From: Schistocephalus solidus
Lineage: Eukaryota > Platyhelminthes > Cestoda > Diphyllobothriidea > Diphyllobothriidae
Length of the DNA stretch: 64,000 nt
Direction: 5' to 3'
Assembly (NCBI GenBank): GCA_017591395.1
Contig: WEDG01003960.1
Coordinates: forward strand, 20,610 to 84,609
The translations under genes and the position numbers were made by a program. The notes beneath the pieces are model-generated. The model was not told the origin of the DNA and searched no databases. It saw only the letters and a list, made by a program, of their open reading frames with translations. This document shows, piece by piece, positions 10,591 through 23,740 of the stretch (positions are counted from its first letter, which is position 1; each line of letters begins with the position of its first letter).

Positions 10591-13135
10591 CCCTGGAAAT
10601 CGGTCTCCTTTGTCTCTTCCTTGGGTCTTTATCGTGGCTGACGTTCCTATGCCATTCTTGATGCAGCCCTTGTGGTCAACTCTCATCCATTCTAATAACA
10701 TTACTAGACCATAAAAGCTGACCATCTAGATTATTCAAAATTCAGCGAAGCTGCCCCGAAGCACAGTTTTTCATCGCATTCGAACCGCTAGCCCTCCGTT
10801 TTCTAGGCCTCACCGATTCGCGCCAACACGTGTTGCTTGCACTGATGCCAACCTTTAACACACACTTTAGACGGGAATCGTATGTCAGCCTAAAAGTTTA
10901 TGGACATATTTCTCATGGCTTACCTGTTGACTGGCGCCCCTACGGTGATAACAGGTCTTGAATAACGTGAACATCAAACATTGCTACCCGTTTCGCGTTT
11001 CCGGGGCTTTTCCGATGCCCCATAATAGAATACTGGCTTTTCAATTATTATCCTCCTCCGGAATTGCTATTAAAACTCTGTCGCCACTAAGGACCATTCG
11101 AAGATCTTTGTCATCAGCCTTCTTGCCTATTCCAGTTTCTGTGTATGTCCTTTTGGACTCCAAACCGCCTTCTTGAACTTTAAGAAATTTGTACACAGTG
11201 TGCTTCATGGCCTACTGGTTGTTGAAGCTTATCTTTACGAAATCTGTGGTGGCCAGTTTAACAGTTGAAGAACACGTGTACCAATTCGCAACAATGTTTG
11301 ACCCTCTACAGTAATTCTTTGCTCTTATCAATCCACACGAATGTGTGAATAGCTTCCTCTATCTTGAAATTCCAAGGTACCTTGTTGACTTACTTGCATC
11401 AACCCTCTTTCTCTAAGGGTTGTACTTATCTGTGAATTCCCGCCTTCCACTTCCAAACTTTAATTGCAGCGCTTTCTTATCATGGTGAATATCTACCGCT
11501 GTTTCCTTCCAAACTAGGCCGACACCATTCTGCAGCTCAAAAACTCCTCTCGGGTCTCAAAGATCTTTCTGAGTTGTCCGCAAACATCCTGCCTCTTTTT
11601 GCCCAAGTGAAGACTTACCTAGCTGTTGCAACTATTTCTAACGACTCTTCTCTCGATACTTCTATCCCACTTATGGCCGAATGCCTCCAATATTTCCGTT
11701 GGCGCGGGCCTTCAGCAGCATCCTGCATGTCAGACAGAACCACTAGCATTCTTCTCCCGAAAGTTATTGCCTGTTGAATCGTACCATATTACATTTAGAC
11801 GGGAGTCTCTTGCCGCCTTACTTGCCAGGAAACACTTTCGGTACGTCCGGGAGAAAAGGAAGTTCACCATGTTCACAGATAATTAGCAAATTTAGTTTGC
11901 TCTCAAATTGAATTCTGACAAAATCAAACCCCATTATATCCACCATATAGACTAATTGTCACAATTAACTTTAGGCATTCATTATATTGGCGGGTCATGG
12001 AATGAGTTGGCTGACGCAACGTCCATTTCCTCGATCGGTCATCTCGAGCATTCTCCGGCATCGATTTTGTTGCTTTTGATGTTGAAAAAAGCTGTATTAG
12101 GTTTGATTACAAAATATTTTATTTCCATCCTCAAAATCTGGGACCTGCTACTGACTACTGGAAACGGCATCATTCACTTCGACGTCTTCACCACCTCCTG
12201 CCGTCCACTTGTGCCGCCATCTCTTCGCCGCAAGGTGTTCTCCTGAGAATCGCCCTACCGACATGTTGGTTGTCGACCGCATCGTTTAACCTGGGATGCA
12301 CAAGGACCTGAAAGCTTGAAAATCGGCGTTTCTTGGCTGTAAACTGAGCAAGGTCCATTGCGCCTTCTCCGGCACTTGTGCAAGTTTTACTCACGTTGCT
12401 CCGGACATTTAGAGACCCTACCTCTGTTCAGTGTTTGCCCTTATCTCTTCATCTGTGCCGATTCATTAACCCGCTGGTCGGTAGCTATCCCTTTTTCTGA
12501 TGTCAAGCTTCAACGGTAGTCAGTGTGTTCCTCGGACGGTTGGTTGCCTTATTTATTGCCCCTTCCTTTTAACGACTGACTGCTTTGTCCAAGTTAAAAC
12601 TAACCTTTTCCGGTATCCCTTCTGAGTTTTATGCCTAACTCGCATCCACGTGGCAGTTTGTAACTCCACTACGAACGGGATGGTCAAGCATTTTCACAAC
12701 TAGCTAAAGACATTTCTAGACGCCCCGGAGGATACGGGGACTTGGATGAAATGTATCCCCTAGTCCTGTTGGTTATATACTCGGTCTCCAAGTGGGTACT
12801 GGGTTGTTTCGCCGCTAATTTGCTGTTCATGCTCGAGGATCCTACCCACATCCGACAACTTATGCGGAAACCATCCCCGCCTCTGCCCTGACTACCAGTC
12901 TCTGAAATCTATCTCGAGAAAGACTTGGTAACATGACTTCAAAACTACCTCCGATAAGATTGAGGCTGCCGACTAATCGGAAACACCATATGATGGCCTC
13001 TTTCGTGCTGTCTATCGGTTGATGAAGCGCTTTTGCATCACACGCGGAAATCTTCAGGATGCCATGAACGATAAACACCTTGCAGTTACTGGCCTGGACA
13101 CTCTACCGGACGATGCCTCTGTAATTTAACCCCAT
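10590..13135 (+). mobile_element. Ty3/Gypsy LTR retrotransposon, decayed pol
   Basis: Many stops and frameshifts, but the pol order is intact. Protease end: WVFIVADVP near 10617-10650, like the F.VADV...ILG motif. RT: fragments near 10760-10850 (SPPFSRPHRFAPTRV) and an MPFGL-like region near 11140. RT/RNase H connection: 11570-11700. RNase H: 11740-12060, with AFFSRKL, HFRYVREKRKFTMFTDN and later NELADA. Integrase: a NGMVKHFHN-like segment near 12672-12700. GPY/F-like end: YDGLFRAVYRLMKRFCITRG near 12985-13045. No LTRs were recognised. Inactive. Confidence 0.75.
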
Positions 13136-13239
13136 GCTTTTCCTTCTCGTTTACTATCTTTCGGTCCATACCATATACTTACTCTTCTTCGGATCTCCCG
13201 TTTTACCCTGATTTGCAGACATTGGAAGAGCAGAAGGAT

Positions 13240-15335
13240 GCGGACGAAATTCTCGTCACAGGGCCAAAGGGCATTTATCAAAATAAGCGCGCAATACTAC
13301 TTGAACATTTCAACTCCCCAGGCATCGAGTGGGAACCTACGCACTGCACGCAGTCAGAAAACGCTTTTTGATATAGAATTTACTCCGTTGCTCAGTGAAA
13401 CATATTTTATCCAACAAGTGAACATTAACACACGTTTTGGCGAGGGGCACCAGTCAAGTATTTTGCTCTGTTCATCGTGGATTCTTGTCCGATTACGGTT
13501 GCAAAATGTGTCATATTTATTTTTCAAACTCACTGAATGGAGCATTTATAGAGCTAAATTTTGACGCTTTAGTAAATAGTGCTGTTTGAGTGGTAAGATA
13601 ATGAGTAGAATTTAAAAACCGTGTTATTAATATTATGCAAAATTATTCACATCAGCACGCAATTTTTCCTTTCGCGTACGGTGCTTTTAATAATCATATC
13701 TGCAAATTACAAAATGGAATTTTTTAAGATAACTGTGAGCTCAGAAGGAAGGAGTTAAAAAATCCTGAAACGAAATTGGGAGGAGAATTAATGAAACACG
13801 GACTTTTCAAAGAAGCTTAAAAAGAAAAATCTGCTTCTAAATGTGGTGGAGTATCTGGCTAGTTTAATCCAGGTGATAAGATAAATACAAATGCAAATCA
13901 GCAAGTGATAACAAATAGTCATTAAAGTTTAACCGCGGATGCTAGCCTGTGGAAGGCCTAGCGTGAAAAGGAAAAATTGAAGCTAGGCCTCCACAGTTCA
14001 ATGGCCGAAATGGACTTCTGATGATTTAGTGGCCAGTTAAATGGGCAGTTTACAGCGTACATGTCAATACAACCAAGAGTAGTGGTCTGAGGGGTGGGTT
14101 GCAGAAGACATCGTTTTCATGAAGAATGCGATTTAGGAACTGAAAAGATCAAAATTTCTGATCAGAGATTGAGACAATAAATTGTTAAATGAAGGGAGAA
14201 ATGCGATCTGATAAGGTCATTTGAGATGGCCTCTTAAATACCCCTGATTCTTTTCTCGTAATCATGGAGGAAGATGCTTGGAAAAGCTGAGAAATATAAA
14301 ATTTTAAACAAGTCAGTTTTAAGAAACGTTTAGGCTTCTACTGAAAGCAGATAGACTTTGTGAGGACAGAATATCGATTTGCAGGTTATTCTAATGAAAT
14401 CTGTAGCTAAAGCAACGAAGAGATAGCGTTTAGAAATGGAGGACGCAGAGGAAGTATGAGCGTGGAGGAATTCATTAGGTTTAAAAGACGACTAAAAGGG
14501 GTAAAGGCCGAAATCGTGCAAAGATTTGGACTATTTTCAGGGTGAAAAATTAGAGAGAAGCCAGCTTCTAGTTTTTCAACGTATAGTAAGTTAATGATGG
14601 TAAGGTTGCATGTAGGAAATATTTGCATGTGTTAAACATACGTTTTTGAAAAAAATGTCTTTTGAAATTTTCAATTTAAGAACGGCTTTACTCGTTCGCT
14701 CAACCAAAAATTGGGCAAAATATTCAATAATAAGAGTGAAAGCATCCGATAGTGCCCTAAATTTCTTCCAGAAACGTATAAACTAAAAGAAATAAAGCCA
14801 CAATCTGGATAGGTGTGTCCCTAATTCTACTGGCTTATGCCAGAAATCTAACTTGCTGTATTATCTTAAATCGAAGCCCTTTATGGTTGAAAATTCGGTC
14901 ACAGGCACGTCTTGAAAATTTCGTGTTAAGGTACCCCTTAGAGCCCCGCTAATTATATTGTTTGTCCTTACACTTTATCCACATTCCCCGGTGGTCATCC
15001 ACAAAACCCGACAGTACCATCAACAGACCTCCTCCAGTAACAAGTTTCGCCGATTTATACCACCTCTTCCCTTTTAGAACCGATAAGAACAGCGTAAAGG
15101 GGTTTCAGGTGGGAAAGCGACGGGGGCAGAACATACCCGGCTGCGCCTGACAGGGTGGAGGAGCTCTCACAAAGATGGAGAGAAGAGATTCAAGCACTCA
15201 AAACACGTAATGTTCACCATCGTATTTATTTACGAATATAAAGATAACTGACAGCTAGTTAGTGGCTACCGAGACTACTCCCATTTTAAAATTGCAGGAA
15301 TTTTGTTGATTGAGGCTTCACTGATCAGCTATGGG
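13240..15335. other. No gene recognised
   Basis: AT-rich, with short open frames on both strands (for example 13238-13564 plus and 14407-14628 minus) that show no family motif. Probably old decayed repeat or intergenic sequence. Confidence 0.4.
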
Positions 15336-15339
15336 ACTC

Positions 15340-15420
15340 GCATATACCATTCCATTTTGGGGCTCACTATCGAGCCCAGCCAGCAGCCGCACAGCCAACA
15401 AGGACAAAAGAGACTGGTAA
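15340..15420. repeat. SINE-associated module
   Basis: TTGGGGCTCACTATCGAGCCCAGCCAGCAGCCGCACAGC matches, with changes, the module at the left window edge and that at 53285-53530. Confidence 0.5.
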
Positions 15421-16690
15421 GCCAGGCATAAACAACCCATTGTTGTGCCCCTCCGAGTCCTTTTCAACGGAATAAACACACTTGGATCGCTGCATTTCTC
15501 CGAAAATGCAGTGAAGATTTAGAAAATGCTACAGAACCTCGGAGATGATTCTCACAACCCGTCAACTTTAGGAAAAATTCCAGCTAATTAAACAAAACTG
15601 ATTTAATGCCGTTTCACTGTCGCTTTGTCACAGTACCTTCATCGGGCTTGGCTACTTTTCATTAGGCATCCAATGTGCCGGAACTCAGCCCGTCACACCC
15701 TGGTACCACTATCGCTGCTGGTTCGTCAGACCCAAGAATCTGCCTATTTCGCAGCTAACGTCCGCTGAAGGTCGTTTCAAGCTCCACAACCTGTGAACAC
15801 GTCAGGTAGCAAGCATCCTGCTGATGGGTAATTGTTTGCCGGTTTTGTTTATGGTAAGGCTTCGGTTTATTTTTTGGGAGAAATAGAGGTGATAAATAAA
15901 CCGGTCAACTCAAGTGCTACAGATAAAAACATAACTTTGGAAACTCCGGACGAGAAGTAATATCTGCAGGGGTACTTTTTTCTGAAAATGCTTTTAACAA
16001 ACAGCCAGAGTCAGTTTTTATGCATATTCGTGGTGATACATTCATAATTTTTATTGCATTTGATACTTTTTTTATATTCAGTACAGTTCGACTGACTCTT
16101 CGTTTAAATTAAAAGTTTGCCTATATAACAGAGCTTTCACATCCACCTGTCGGTAGGTACAACATGTTTTTGGTGCTTTTAATTGTGTCCACCACAAAAA
16201 CGATTATAAGAACACGCGAGGGTTCCCAAATATCGACTCCAGACGCCATTTCACATGGAGCTTTTTGTTTCAATCAACTGCATCACCTAATATTTCGACA
16301 GGAATTTTAAAGAGGTGGATGCACTTTGCACGATTGTTGGAACGTCTGGTCGTTGCATTACCCTGGATCCATTTCGAACTGAAACGGAATTTGCATTGAA
16401 ACTTCCACCGTTATTAAATAACATTTGCAGTCGAAGAGGAGGTTAAAATAGGCAACGGATATTCAAGTTTGCGGATGGAGTCAATCATCCGGTAAGCTCC
16501 CACTCCGGTGGGCTGTATATAAACTTCATTAAGCAGAATTGAAAGTATCAAATTGCCGGAGAAAAGCGAATTGTGGATGGTGGTTGGTTGACCGGGAGGT
16601 TTTCGTATAGTAAAAATCCCGCCTACAACACAAAACCTCTTACTGCTTTCCGTCATTGAAATCTTAAAAGCCGTTGGCAGGTTCAACGTT
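15421..16690. other. No gene recognised
   Basis: A minus-strand open frame at 16414-16722 (102 codons) has no motif I recognise. Nothing else stands out. Confidence 0.35.
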
Positions 16691-16869
16691 AACAAACTAA
16701 CAAGCCAACCAGAACTAAACAAATAACTAAATAGAAAACAATAATTAACAAACTTTTCTATCTTACTTATTAACTATTTAGGAAATAACAGACAAACAAA
16801 ATAAATGCCAAATTATCAAACTATGTATCTAGGAAGCTAACAAACAAATGGTTAACTAACAATGCTTAA

Positions 16870-17490
16870 AGGCTGCAAACACCGCCATGCAAGTATTTCA
16901 AGCTATCAAAAGGGGCGTTTAGTGTCTTTTTGACGATGGCCCCTTTGGTAAAATCTACGGCACCTTCGTTTGACCTCACCTAGAATATGGCATACAGGCG
17001 TGGTGGTCATGGCTCACAAAAGACTAAATAGACCTGGAGAAAAGTGCCACGTCATGCAAAAAAGCTAGTAAGAGGCCTGCATCTATTCCCTCTGTGTCCC
17101 AGACAGCAACAAGGTGATGTTATCTTAGTTTGCAAGAACTTTGAGCAAGGTTGCGCTTCGATTACATGTTAATGGACACGAAATAAAGTTTCGCACGAAA
17201 AATTTCCAGGCTAAACCTCTGCTCTGGATTCTTCCCACAACGGCAGTAAAACAGTGGAATGACCTCCCGCAATCAGGTGACGTCCCTACAGCTCCTCCTC
17301 CTCGGTGATCTTAACATGAAGTAATATCACATCAACTCCAGACATTATTTATTTGTAATAAAAATGCTGCTTATATTTTGTGAATATTATTTGTATCGTG
17401 TATATTATCAAGAGTGCGTACCCAGATGTATATGACGCACTGGCTTGTAAACAATAGGGTTTCCAAAGTCGTTACCTATCACCCTCACCA
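16870..17490 (+). mobile_element. CR1-like LINE 3' fragment
   Basis: The broken translation retains FVRPHLEYGIQAWWSWL (near 16965-17015), the conserved C-terminal motif of CR1/Jockey-like reverse transcriptase ORFs (R..LEY....W.P), and later a WN.LP-like segment. 5'-truncated and full of stops. Confidence 0.65.
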
Positions 17491-17764
17491 AATAAAATTA
17501 AAACCAGCAAACAAAAAACAAGCAATTCAAAAAAACAAATTAACTAACTTACAAATCAATTAAATAAAAAACAAAATTAAACCAAAAAATGACGAACTTT
17601 GAAAATAGCTAAACGAACAAACTAGCACCGGAACAAAATAACGAACAAACAAACACCAGACTAATAAATTAACAAACGACCTAACCAAAAAATTCACAGA
17701 CCAAGAACATCACTAAGAAAACCAAACAAACAAAAAACAAACAAACAAAATAACGAAAGTAGCA

Positions 17765-18345
17765 TTTTACCACTTCAAGATCAGAACTGCCTCGAAATAG
17801 TACAGAGGAGAGCCACCAAATTGGTTAGGAGTCAAAGCGCCTTGCCATATCCAACCTGCCTAACAAATCTTATTCTGTTCCCTTCGAATTAAATGCAAAT
17901 GCGTGGTGATCTCCTGCAGAAATTCCGCATTTTTAAGGGATTGGATTGTTGCCTGGAATTCTCGGGCATCTTTGAATTTGCTGCCACGACCCATCTCCGA
18001 TGTCACCAATTGAAAACTGCGCGTCCAGCAGGCGAGATTGGATGTGCGCAAGTTCTTTTTCTCTGTCAGAGTAATTAAATCATGGAATTCCAACCTTGAA
18101 GACGCTCTGATACCACCATCCCTGGAAAGCTCTAAAAGGAACCTTGACCGTTTTATTTTCCAAAACGAGCCGGAACAATGAGGAATTTATCTTAACCCTC
18201 GAGAGTCATGCACCACTTGTCATATTTTATGATCGCCTTTTAATGTTTATAACCCACATGTTTTCTCTGTATATCGCACTTAATTTCACGTTACAAATAG
18301 TGTACTCAAAGACCCATGCCTATTTTGCTGAATAAATTGAATTTA
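17765..18345 (+). mobile_element. CR1-like LINE 3' end
   Basis: Near-identical in layout to the 3' end of the better LINE at 35715-36290: CAAGATCAGAACTGCCTCGAAA at the left, GATCTCCTGCAGA, GCGTCCAGCAGGCGAGA-like words, AGGAACCTTGACCGTTTT, and the terminal CATGCCTATTT followed by AATAAATTGAA. A classic 5'-truncated insertion. Confidence 0.75.
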
Positions 18346-18719
18346 ATTGAACCAATCAACCAAATAATTATCAAAAAATCATCAAATAAAAATGAATATC
18401 GATAACTGAAACACGAAACCGAAAAACCTAAAAAATACTGAAAAGAAAAATCAAACAAGAGGACAAATTAACAAATAAAAATCTTAGAAATAAGCTAAAG
18501 AACAAACGCATAAACGTGCAAGTTAAAACATTAGGAAACTATCTACCAGAAAAACAAAAAGCTAACTAACTAACTAACGTTTATATGAAAGGGCCGATTT
18601 TAAGCATTCCGCAAGCAAAAACTGCGTCAGCGAAAGTTGCAACTAACCGAGAAACCACATTAAGGAGAGAACATAGCGTTCGCGGTGTCCCAACAAATGC
18701 CCTGAATGTATAAGCCGAT

Positions 18720-21700
18720 GGAACTCTAAGTGATCATAGTCTAATTCCTGAAAATAAGAAACAATCACAGAGACTTTGAGTGGATCGCAGTTTATGCATA
18801 GTTATCAAAGACATGCCTGGATATACATCTGACACCCCAAAAGCAAGAATACACGATGACATAGAGCTATTCCTGAGCAATAATGAATGTCTCTTAAAGG
18901 AGGAAGAGAAGGTCACCGTTCCAAAAGTCTTCAAAATGGTTCCATTAAGAGACTCAAATGATGAACCCAACCGAACACGATCGCTGAATCCTGTCCTGCA
19001 GAATCAGTTTTGTATATGTATATTTTGAAGGGTTACAGGCATTAGAAACCAAAATTTTGCTAAGCAGGAAACCTTTGCTTCGAAGCTCTCACACAAAGGT
19101 TTTTTTTTCAACCGGATTTTTCACCTGTGGAGAGGGCGGAATGGAAAGGGCTCAAAGTTGAACTTCTCAAGCGATCAAGACAAGACGAAAGAAATCTCAA
19201 TATCTGGCGTGAAGAAACAATACAACCCCAGAGGTCATTTCTCTGGAGAAAGCCCATGTCACTGGGTATGGAGGGCAGCCAGATCACAATAAAATACCAC
19301 TCAGTCCAACACATGTCAGTAATTACATCGACCTCCAGTTTGATCATAAAGCAATAGCCTCCAACTCAAACAATGGACGGCATAAGACACATAACCATTC
19401 TAACAACCCCGAACCAAATATTGTTTGAAAATCTATCCAGGCGAAGCTCCGCTTTCTTTATACAAACGCAGAGATTTTGTTTGAGAAGATTTATGAACTG
19501 AAAGTATGGATATCCTATGCGCATCCGGATGTCATTATCATTAAAGCAACTTGGTTGCAGGGGAAAATATTGGATAGGGAAATTTCCATCGATGGATATC
19601 AACTGTTCAATCGAGACAAACTGCATAAAAATGTAGAGGAAAATCAATTAACGTCAACAGAGCAATCATATCATCTGAACGCAGAATTGCTTGGCCTTGT
19701 GACTGTGATGTATTTTGGTTAAAACTAAAGAGGCATGGAGAACAAAATCTGAAGTTCTTGACTATCTTCAGACTGCCAACCCAAACTCCAGAAATCGACG
19801 ATATGATGTTCAAAATAATTAAAGATGCAGCTCAGGTTGAAGACACATTGATCGCCGGAGATTTTAATGCACCATTGATTGACTGGAACACATTATCCGT
19901 AAAATCTTCGTGGTATTCCTTTAGCTCCAAAATATTAAAGCTCACAATGAATCGTTTTCTCGTACAGAATGTTAGATTTCCAATGAGAGTTAAAGAGGCA
20001 TTAATGCCGAATTACATATGTCTCGTTCTTTCAAAGGGCCCAATTGATGTGGATGAATTAAGATCACTCGCGCTGCTTGGTAAAAGTGACCATATCATGC
20101 TGCTGTGGGAATAGTGTTTGCCTACCAAGCAAACGGAGACTCATGATGTTCAGTTTAATAACTTAAGTGTGAATTTCTCTGCGATGAGGATGACTTATTG
20201 GCACTAAATGGGCTAAACATTCTAACCGGAAATTCGGATGTCGATTGGACCACTCTCAGGGGCGTTAAAAACGACGCTGTGCACCACAATTGCCCTATTA
20301 AAAAATTCAAAACGCAAACCGCGCTGTTCGGTTAACGCGAGAAGGTATGTAGCGAGTACTGAGCCCACACATTAAGAAGAATTTCTCGAAAAGCGGGACG
20401 CAAAAACTGTTAATGACCCGCAGATCACGGAAGGAGTATGAGGCTGAAATTATAGAACGGGCCGTCGATAACCCAAAAGTACATTTAACTCATCAGTAGT
20501 CGAATGATGAAGAAGAAGAAGAAGAAGAAGAAAAAAAGGACGGTGAAAACAATGAAGACATTAACGAAAATATAGATAAGGCAGAACGTCAAAAACGGTT
20601 TTTGGCACCTGTTTTCACAGATGAGGCGGAGTTTAGCCAAAGAGACTTTCATACAAGTAGTAACGACGCAGTAATTGAGGACCTCGAATTCAGAGAAGAT
20701 GTAACGAAGGAGCTTCTTGCACTTAACGACGCCAAGTCTCCGGGTCCAGATCAAATACCAGCAAAAGTACTGAAGGACCTTGCTAGAGAACTCTAAAGAC
20801 CACTCTGGTGTTTATTCCAGTCGTCCTTCGATAAAGGCATCCTCCCTTCTGATTTAAAATCAGCAAATATATACCCTATTCACAAGGTTGGATCCAGAAC
20901 CAGCGCTATAATCTATCGACCGGTGAGCCTAACAAAAATTTGTTCCAAAGTGACGGAAAGGATAATCAAAAACGCCAGCATGAAGTTTGTCGAAGAAAAA
21001 ACTTCCTTGACAGTGCCCAACAGGGATTTTGACGGAACTAATCCTGTTTGACCAATATGCTCTATGCAATTAAACAGTGATTTAGGTCATTAGATGGAGA
21101 CGCCAGCCTTGATGTCGTCTACATCGACTTCGAAAAGGCCTTTGATAATGTTCCTCACCGCGGGTTACTTCACAAAGTCCGAGAATCCGGAATAAGAGGG
21201 AATTTACTCAATTGGATAGGAAAATTCTTGACAGGCTGATCACAGTCCATGTGCATTGGCAATGCGAAATCAATTGCCGTGCCGCTTGTGAGTGGTGTAC
21301 CTCAGGGCTCCGTTCTTGGGCCATTATAAATAATTAATAAATAAATTGTATATTTAAGGCCCAGAGGGCCCCATCATTACAAACTTAGTATCGTGGTTTA
21401 AATAAATACAAAGTGGATAATTGCTGCACTATGTGAGCATCCATTTGAACAGCAGAAATGATTAGTATGGTAAGCATATCCGATTCAGAAGGATTTACCA
21501 TTTTTAAAACAATAGTCAGCAATCTTTGGCATATGCAGTGAACTAGAAAAGAAGCAGTAAAAAACTCCTACGGTTAAATCGGAGCCGGAGTTCGGCGAGC
21601 GACCTATTTAAAAAAAACTAGGAGAAAAAAACTGCTTCACTAAAAATTGATCGCTTGATGCAATGGAATAGTATTGTGATGTTGCTGACAACGTTTGAGG

Positions 21701-22960
21701 GTTCAGAAAGCTCCTTGTCGGGTGAGAGATAATATAGCAATCAGAGTTACTGTTTGTAATCACCAGTGGAGGTAAGAGAGGAGGAAACCATCGTGGACAA
21801 CAAGGTCAAAACGAAGAGGGAGGTCACAAAATCATCATCGAGATGCGACCTTGCTGACTTTTCTTAATCTGTGTCAATGATTGTTTGAGTGGATTGGACA
21901 ACACGGGGGTCCTGTTTAAAGAAGACATCAAGATATGACAACCAACCCAATGCAGTATTGATGAACAGACTTTACAAGAAGGACTCAATGGCCTCTCTGA
22001 ATGGTCCGATAAACAGCAGATGAAGTTCAATTTTGAGAAATGTGTCGCACTGCGGCTTAAAACGAACGAGGCAAGCGCGATGGGCGACTCCCAGCAATAC
22101 TTCCTTGACGAAAGGTACCTGTAAAATGTATCCAAACAAAAGGACCTAGGAATCGCAGTAGTGTCTTCCCTATCGCCCTCCGCTCAACGTGTCAGGGCGG
22201 TCAGAAAGGCGTTAAATGTCCTGTTTATCATTGAAAAGAATTTTCGTCAATATCGATAAGGAAATATTTGGGAAAATGAACGGACCATTTATTCGTTCAC
22301 ACTTGGAATATGGAGTGCAGGCGTGGCGACCGTGGCTGAAAAAAGATTACAAACTGCTGGAAAGTGTTCAAATAAAAGCAAAAAAATTCGTTAATAGTCT
22401 TAAGTCTTTAGCATACAAATGAAAACTTGACGCTCTTAACATTTTCCCTCTTGTGTACAGACAAATTCGAGGCGATCTCATACAGACATACGGGCTCGTA
22501 AGGAATCAGGACTGTGTTCTACACTTCGAAGAATTTTTTCATTAGCCACAACAACTAACCTGCGAGGGAATTCTCTCAAACTTCGAGGAACCTTATATCA
22601 CCTTGATGTTCGTCGTCACTCGTTTTCGCAGCTAGTGGTCGGTGCCTGGAACGGACTCCCAGAGGACGTCGCACGGGCGGACACGACAGACATATTCAAA
22701 CATAGACTGAATTTATATTTGCTTGAAAAATACCGTTCATCCTTCACGAAAGCACGGCTACATCTCACGAAAGCTTTGCATATAAATACAGATAACGACG
22801 GTATCTTTTACTTGAAATAGGTAAACTTCAATCATTCAGGATGACTACGCCTAGATCACAGTGCTAAAAAACTATTTCATTTCTATTTTACTATGTAACT
22901 CACTTCCTTATATAAACATTTGTATTTTGACTGAAATATCTTGGATGAGCCTTATCCCAC
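18720..22960 (+). mobile_element. CR1-like LINE, degenerate, interrupted by another repeat
   Basis: In order: an ORF1-like piece (18780-19020, RSLCIVIKDMPGYTSDTPKA); an APE-type endonuclease (19460-20110) with TNAEILFEKIYELK, AGDFNAPLIDW and GKSDHIML; and a reverse transcriptase from about 20600 with KSPGPDQIPAKVL, VYIDFEKAFDNVPHR and SGVPQGSVLGPL. The RT is cut at about 21337 and resumes at 21862 with FLICVNDC and an LFKEDIKI version of the catalytic ADD motif, then the C-terminal region with RSHLEYGVQAW to about 22820. Multiple stops and frameshifts; the catalytic motif is mutated (K-E-D for A-D-D). Inactive. Confidence 0.75.
21337..21861 (-). mobile_element. LINE family A 3' fragment inserted in the LINE
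   Basis: The reverse complement matches 29290-29810 along its length. It ends in GGGCCCTCTGGGCC, an AAATATACAATTTATTT-like tail, and carries the hairpin at 21551-21638. It splits the surrounding RT ORF between GPL and FLICVND, so it inserted after that LINE. Confidence 0.8.
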
Positions 22961-23330
22961 CTGGATGTTTGTCGCCCTTCGTGTCAGCAGCGAGTTGTTG
23001 GCACCTGGGACGGACTCCCAGAGAACGTCATGCGGGCGGACACGACAGTCACATTCAAACATACCTGTATTTATATTCGCTTGACAAATACCGTTCATTC
23101 TTACAGGAAGGAACTGCTACACCATAAAAAAGCTTTGCACATACATACAGATAACGGTGATATCTCTTATTTGACATAGGTAATCATTGGTCCCTGTAAC
23201 AGAACCATTTTCTTTCTACGAGAATATGTTATTCACTAATTTGCAGTAATATATATTTCTACTGAAATGTTGTAGGTAACGTTTTTCAATAGCATCTTTA
23301 AAGGCAAGCCTATTTCCTTAAGTATAGTGA
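22575..23330 (+). repeat. Tandemly repeated LINE 3' terminus
   Basis: 22575-22950 and 22950-23330 share the same order of sequence: GGACGGACTCCCAGAG-like, GTC..CGGGCGGACACGACAG, ATTTATATT.GCTTGA, AAATACCGTTCATTC, ATACAGATAACG. The period is about 370 bp and the copies have diverged. The last copy ends in AAGGCAAGCCTATTTCCTTAAGTATA, a CR1-type 3' end. Confidence 0.7.
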
Positions 23331-23740
23331 ACTGTGTGGCTGCATCACCATAAACGTAGTTTATAGTTTTGATGGATCAGGCTTAGTTGCATGGGTGAAG
23401 TATTATACATTTGCCAACTTTGAACTACAAAAGCCAATGATTTAATCTATCTTCTAACTGATTTACGTTGATCAGCAATCTCTTTTAGTCGGTAAGGCTC
23501 CAAATTACATTCCTGTTTTTCATGACATCTGGAAAATTGCTGTTTTATTTATTTATTTATTTCAGAGCCCTAGTCTTAAACACAATTTTCCACGAGTATT
23601 AGGAAAAAAATTGGTTCTATTGTAGAAACCAATGGAACGCTCTAGCTGTTTTAGCGCCTTCCATCTCTGTTGCCCGTGGCAGAGCTAGATGTTTTTTTAT
23701 ATAGATAGATGTTTTCATTTGAGTACTGGGAAGAGCACTG
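23331..23740. other. Short spacer, no gene
   Basis: Contains a TTTATTTATTTATTTA run at 23549-23566, probably another LINE tail. Otherwise nothing recognised. Confidence 0.4.

Larger units (their letters stand above)
16690..18580. repeat. A/C-rich (AAC/CAAA)n low-complexity tract split by LINE pieces
   Basis: Three stretches, 16690-16870, 17490-17760 and 18345-18580, are made of degenerate AACAAA/AACTAAC/CAAACAAA words. Two LINE 3' fragments lie exactly between them. Confidence 0.7.

Noticed and set aside
20485..20754. Minus open frame with poly-Phe
   Set aside because: Arises from a GAA repeat inside the LINE, which codes on the plus strand.
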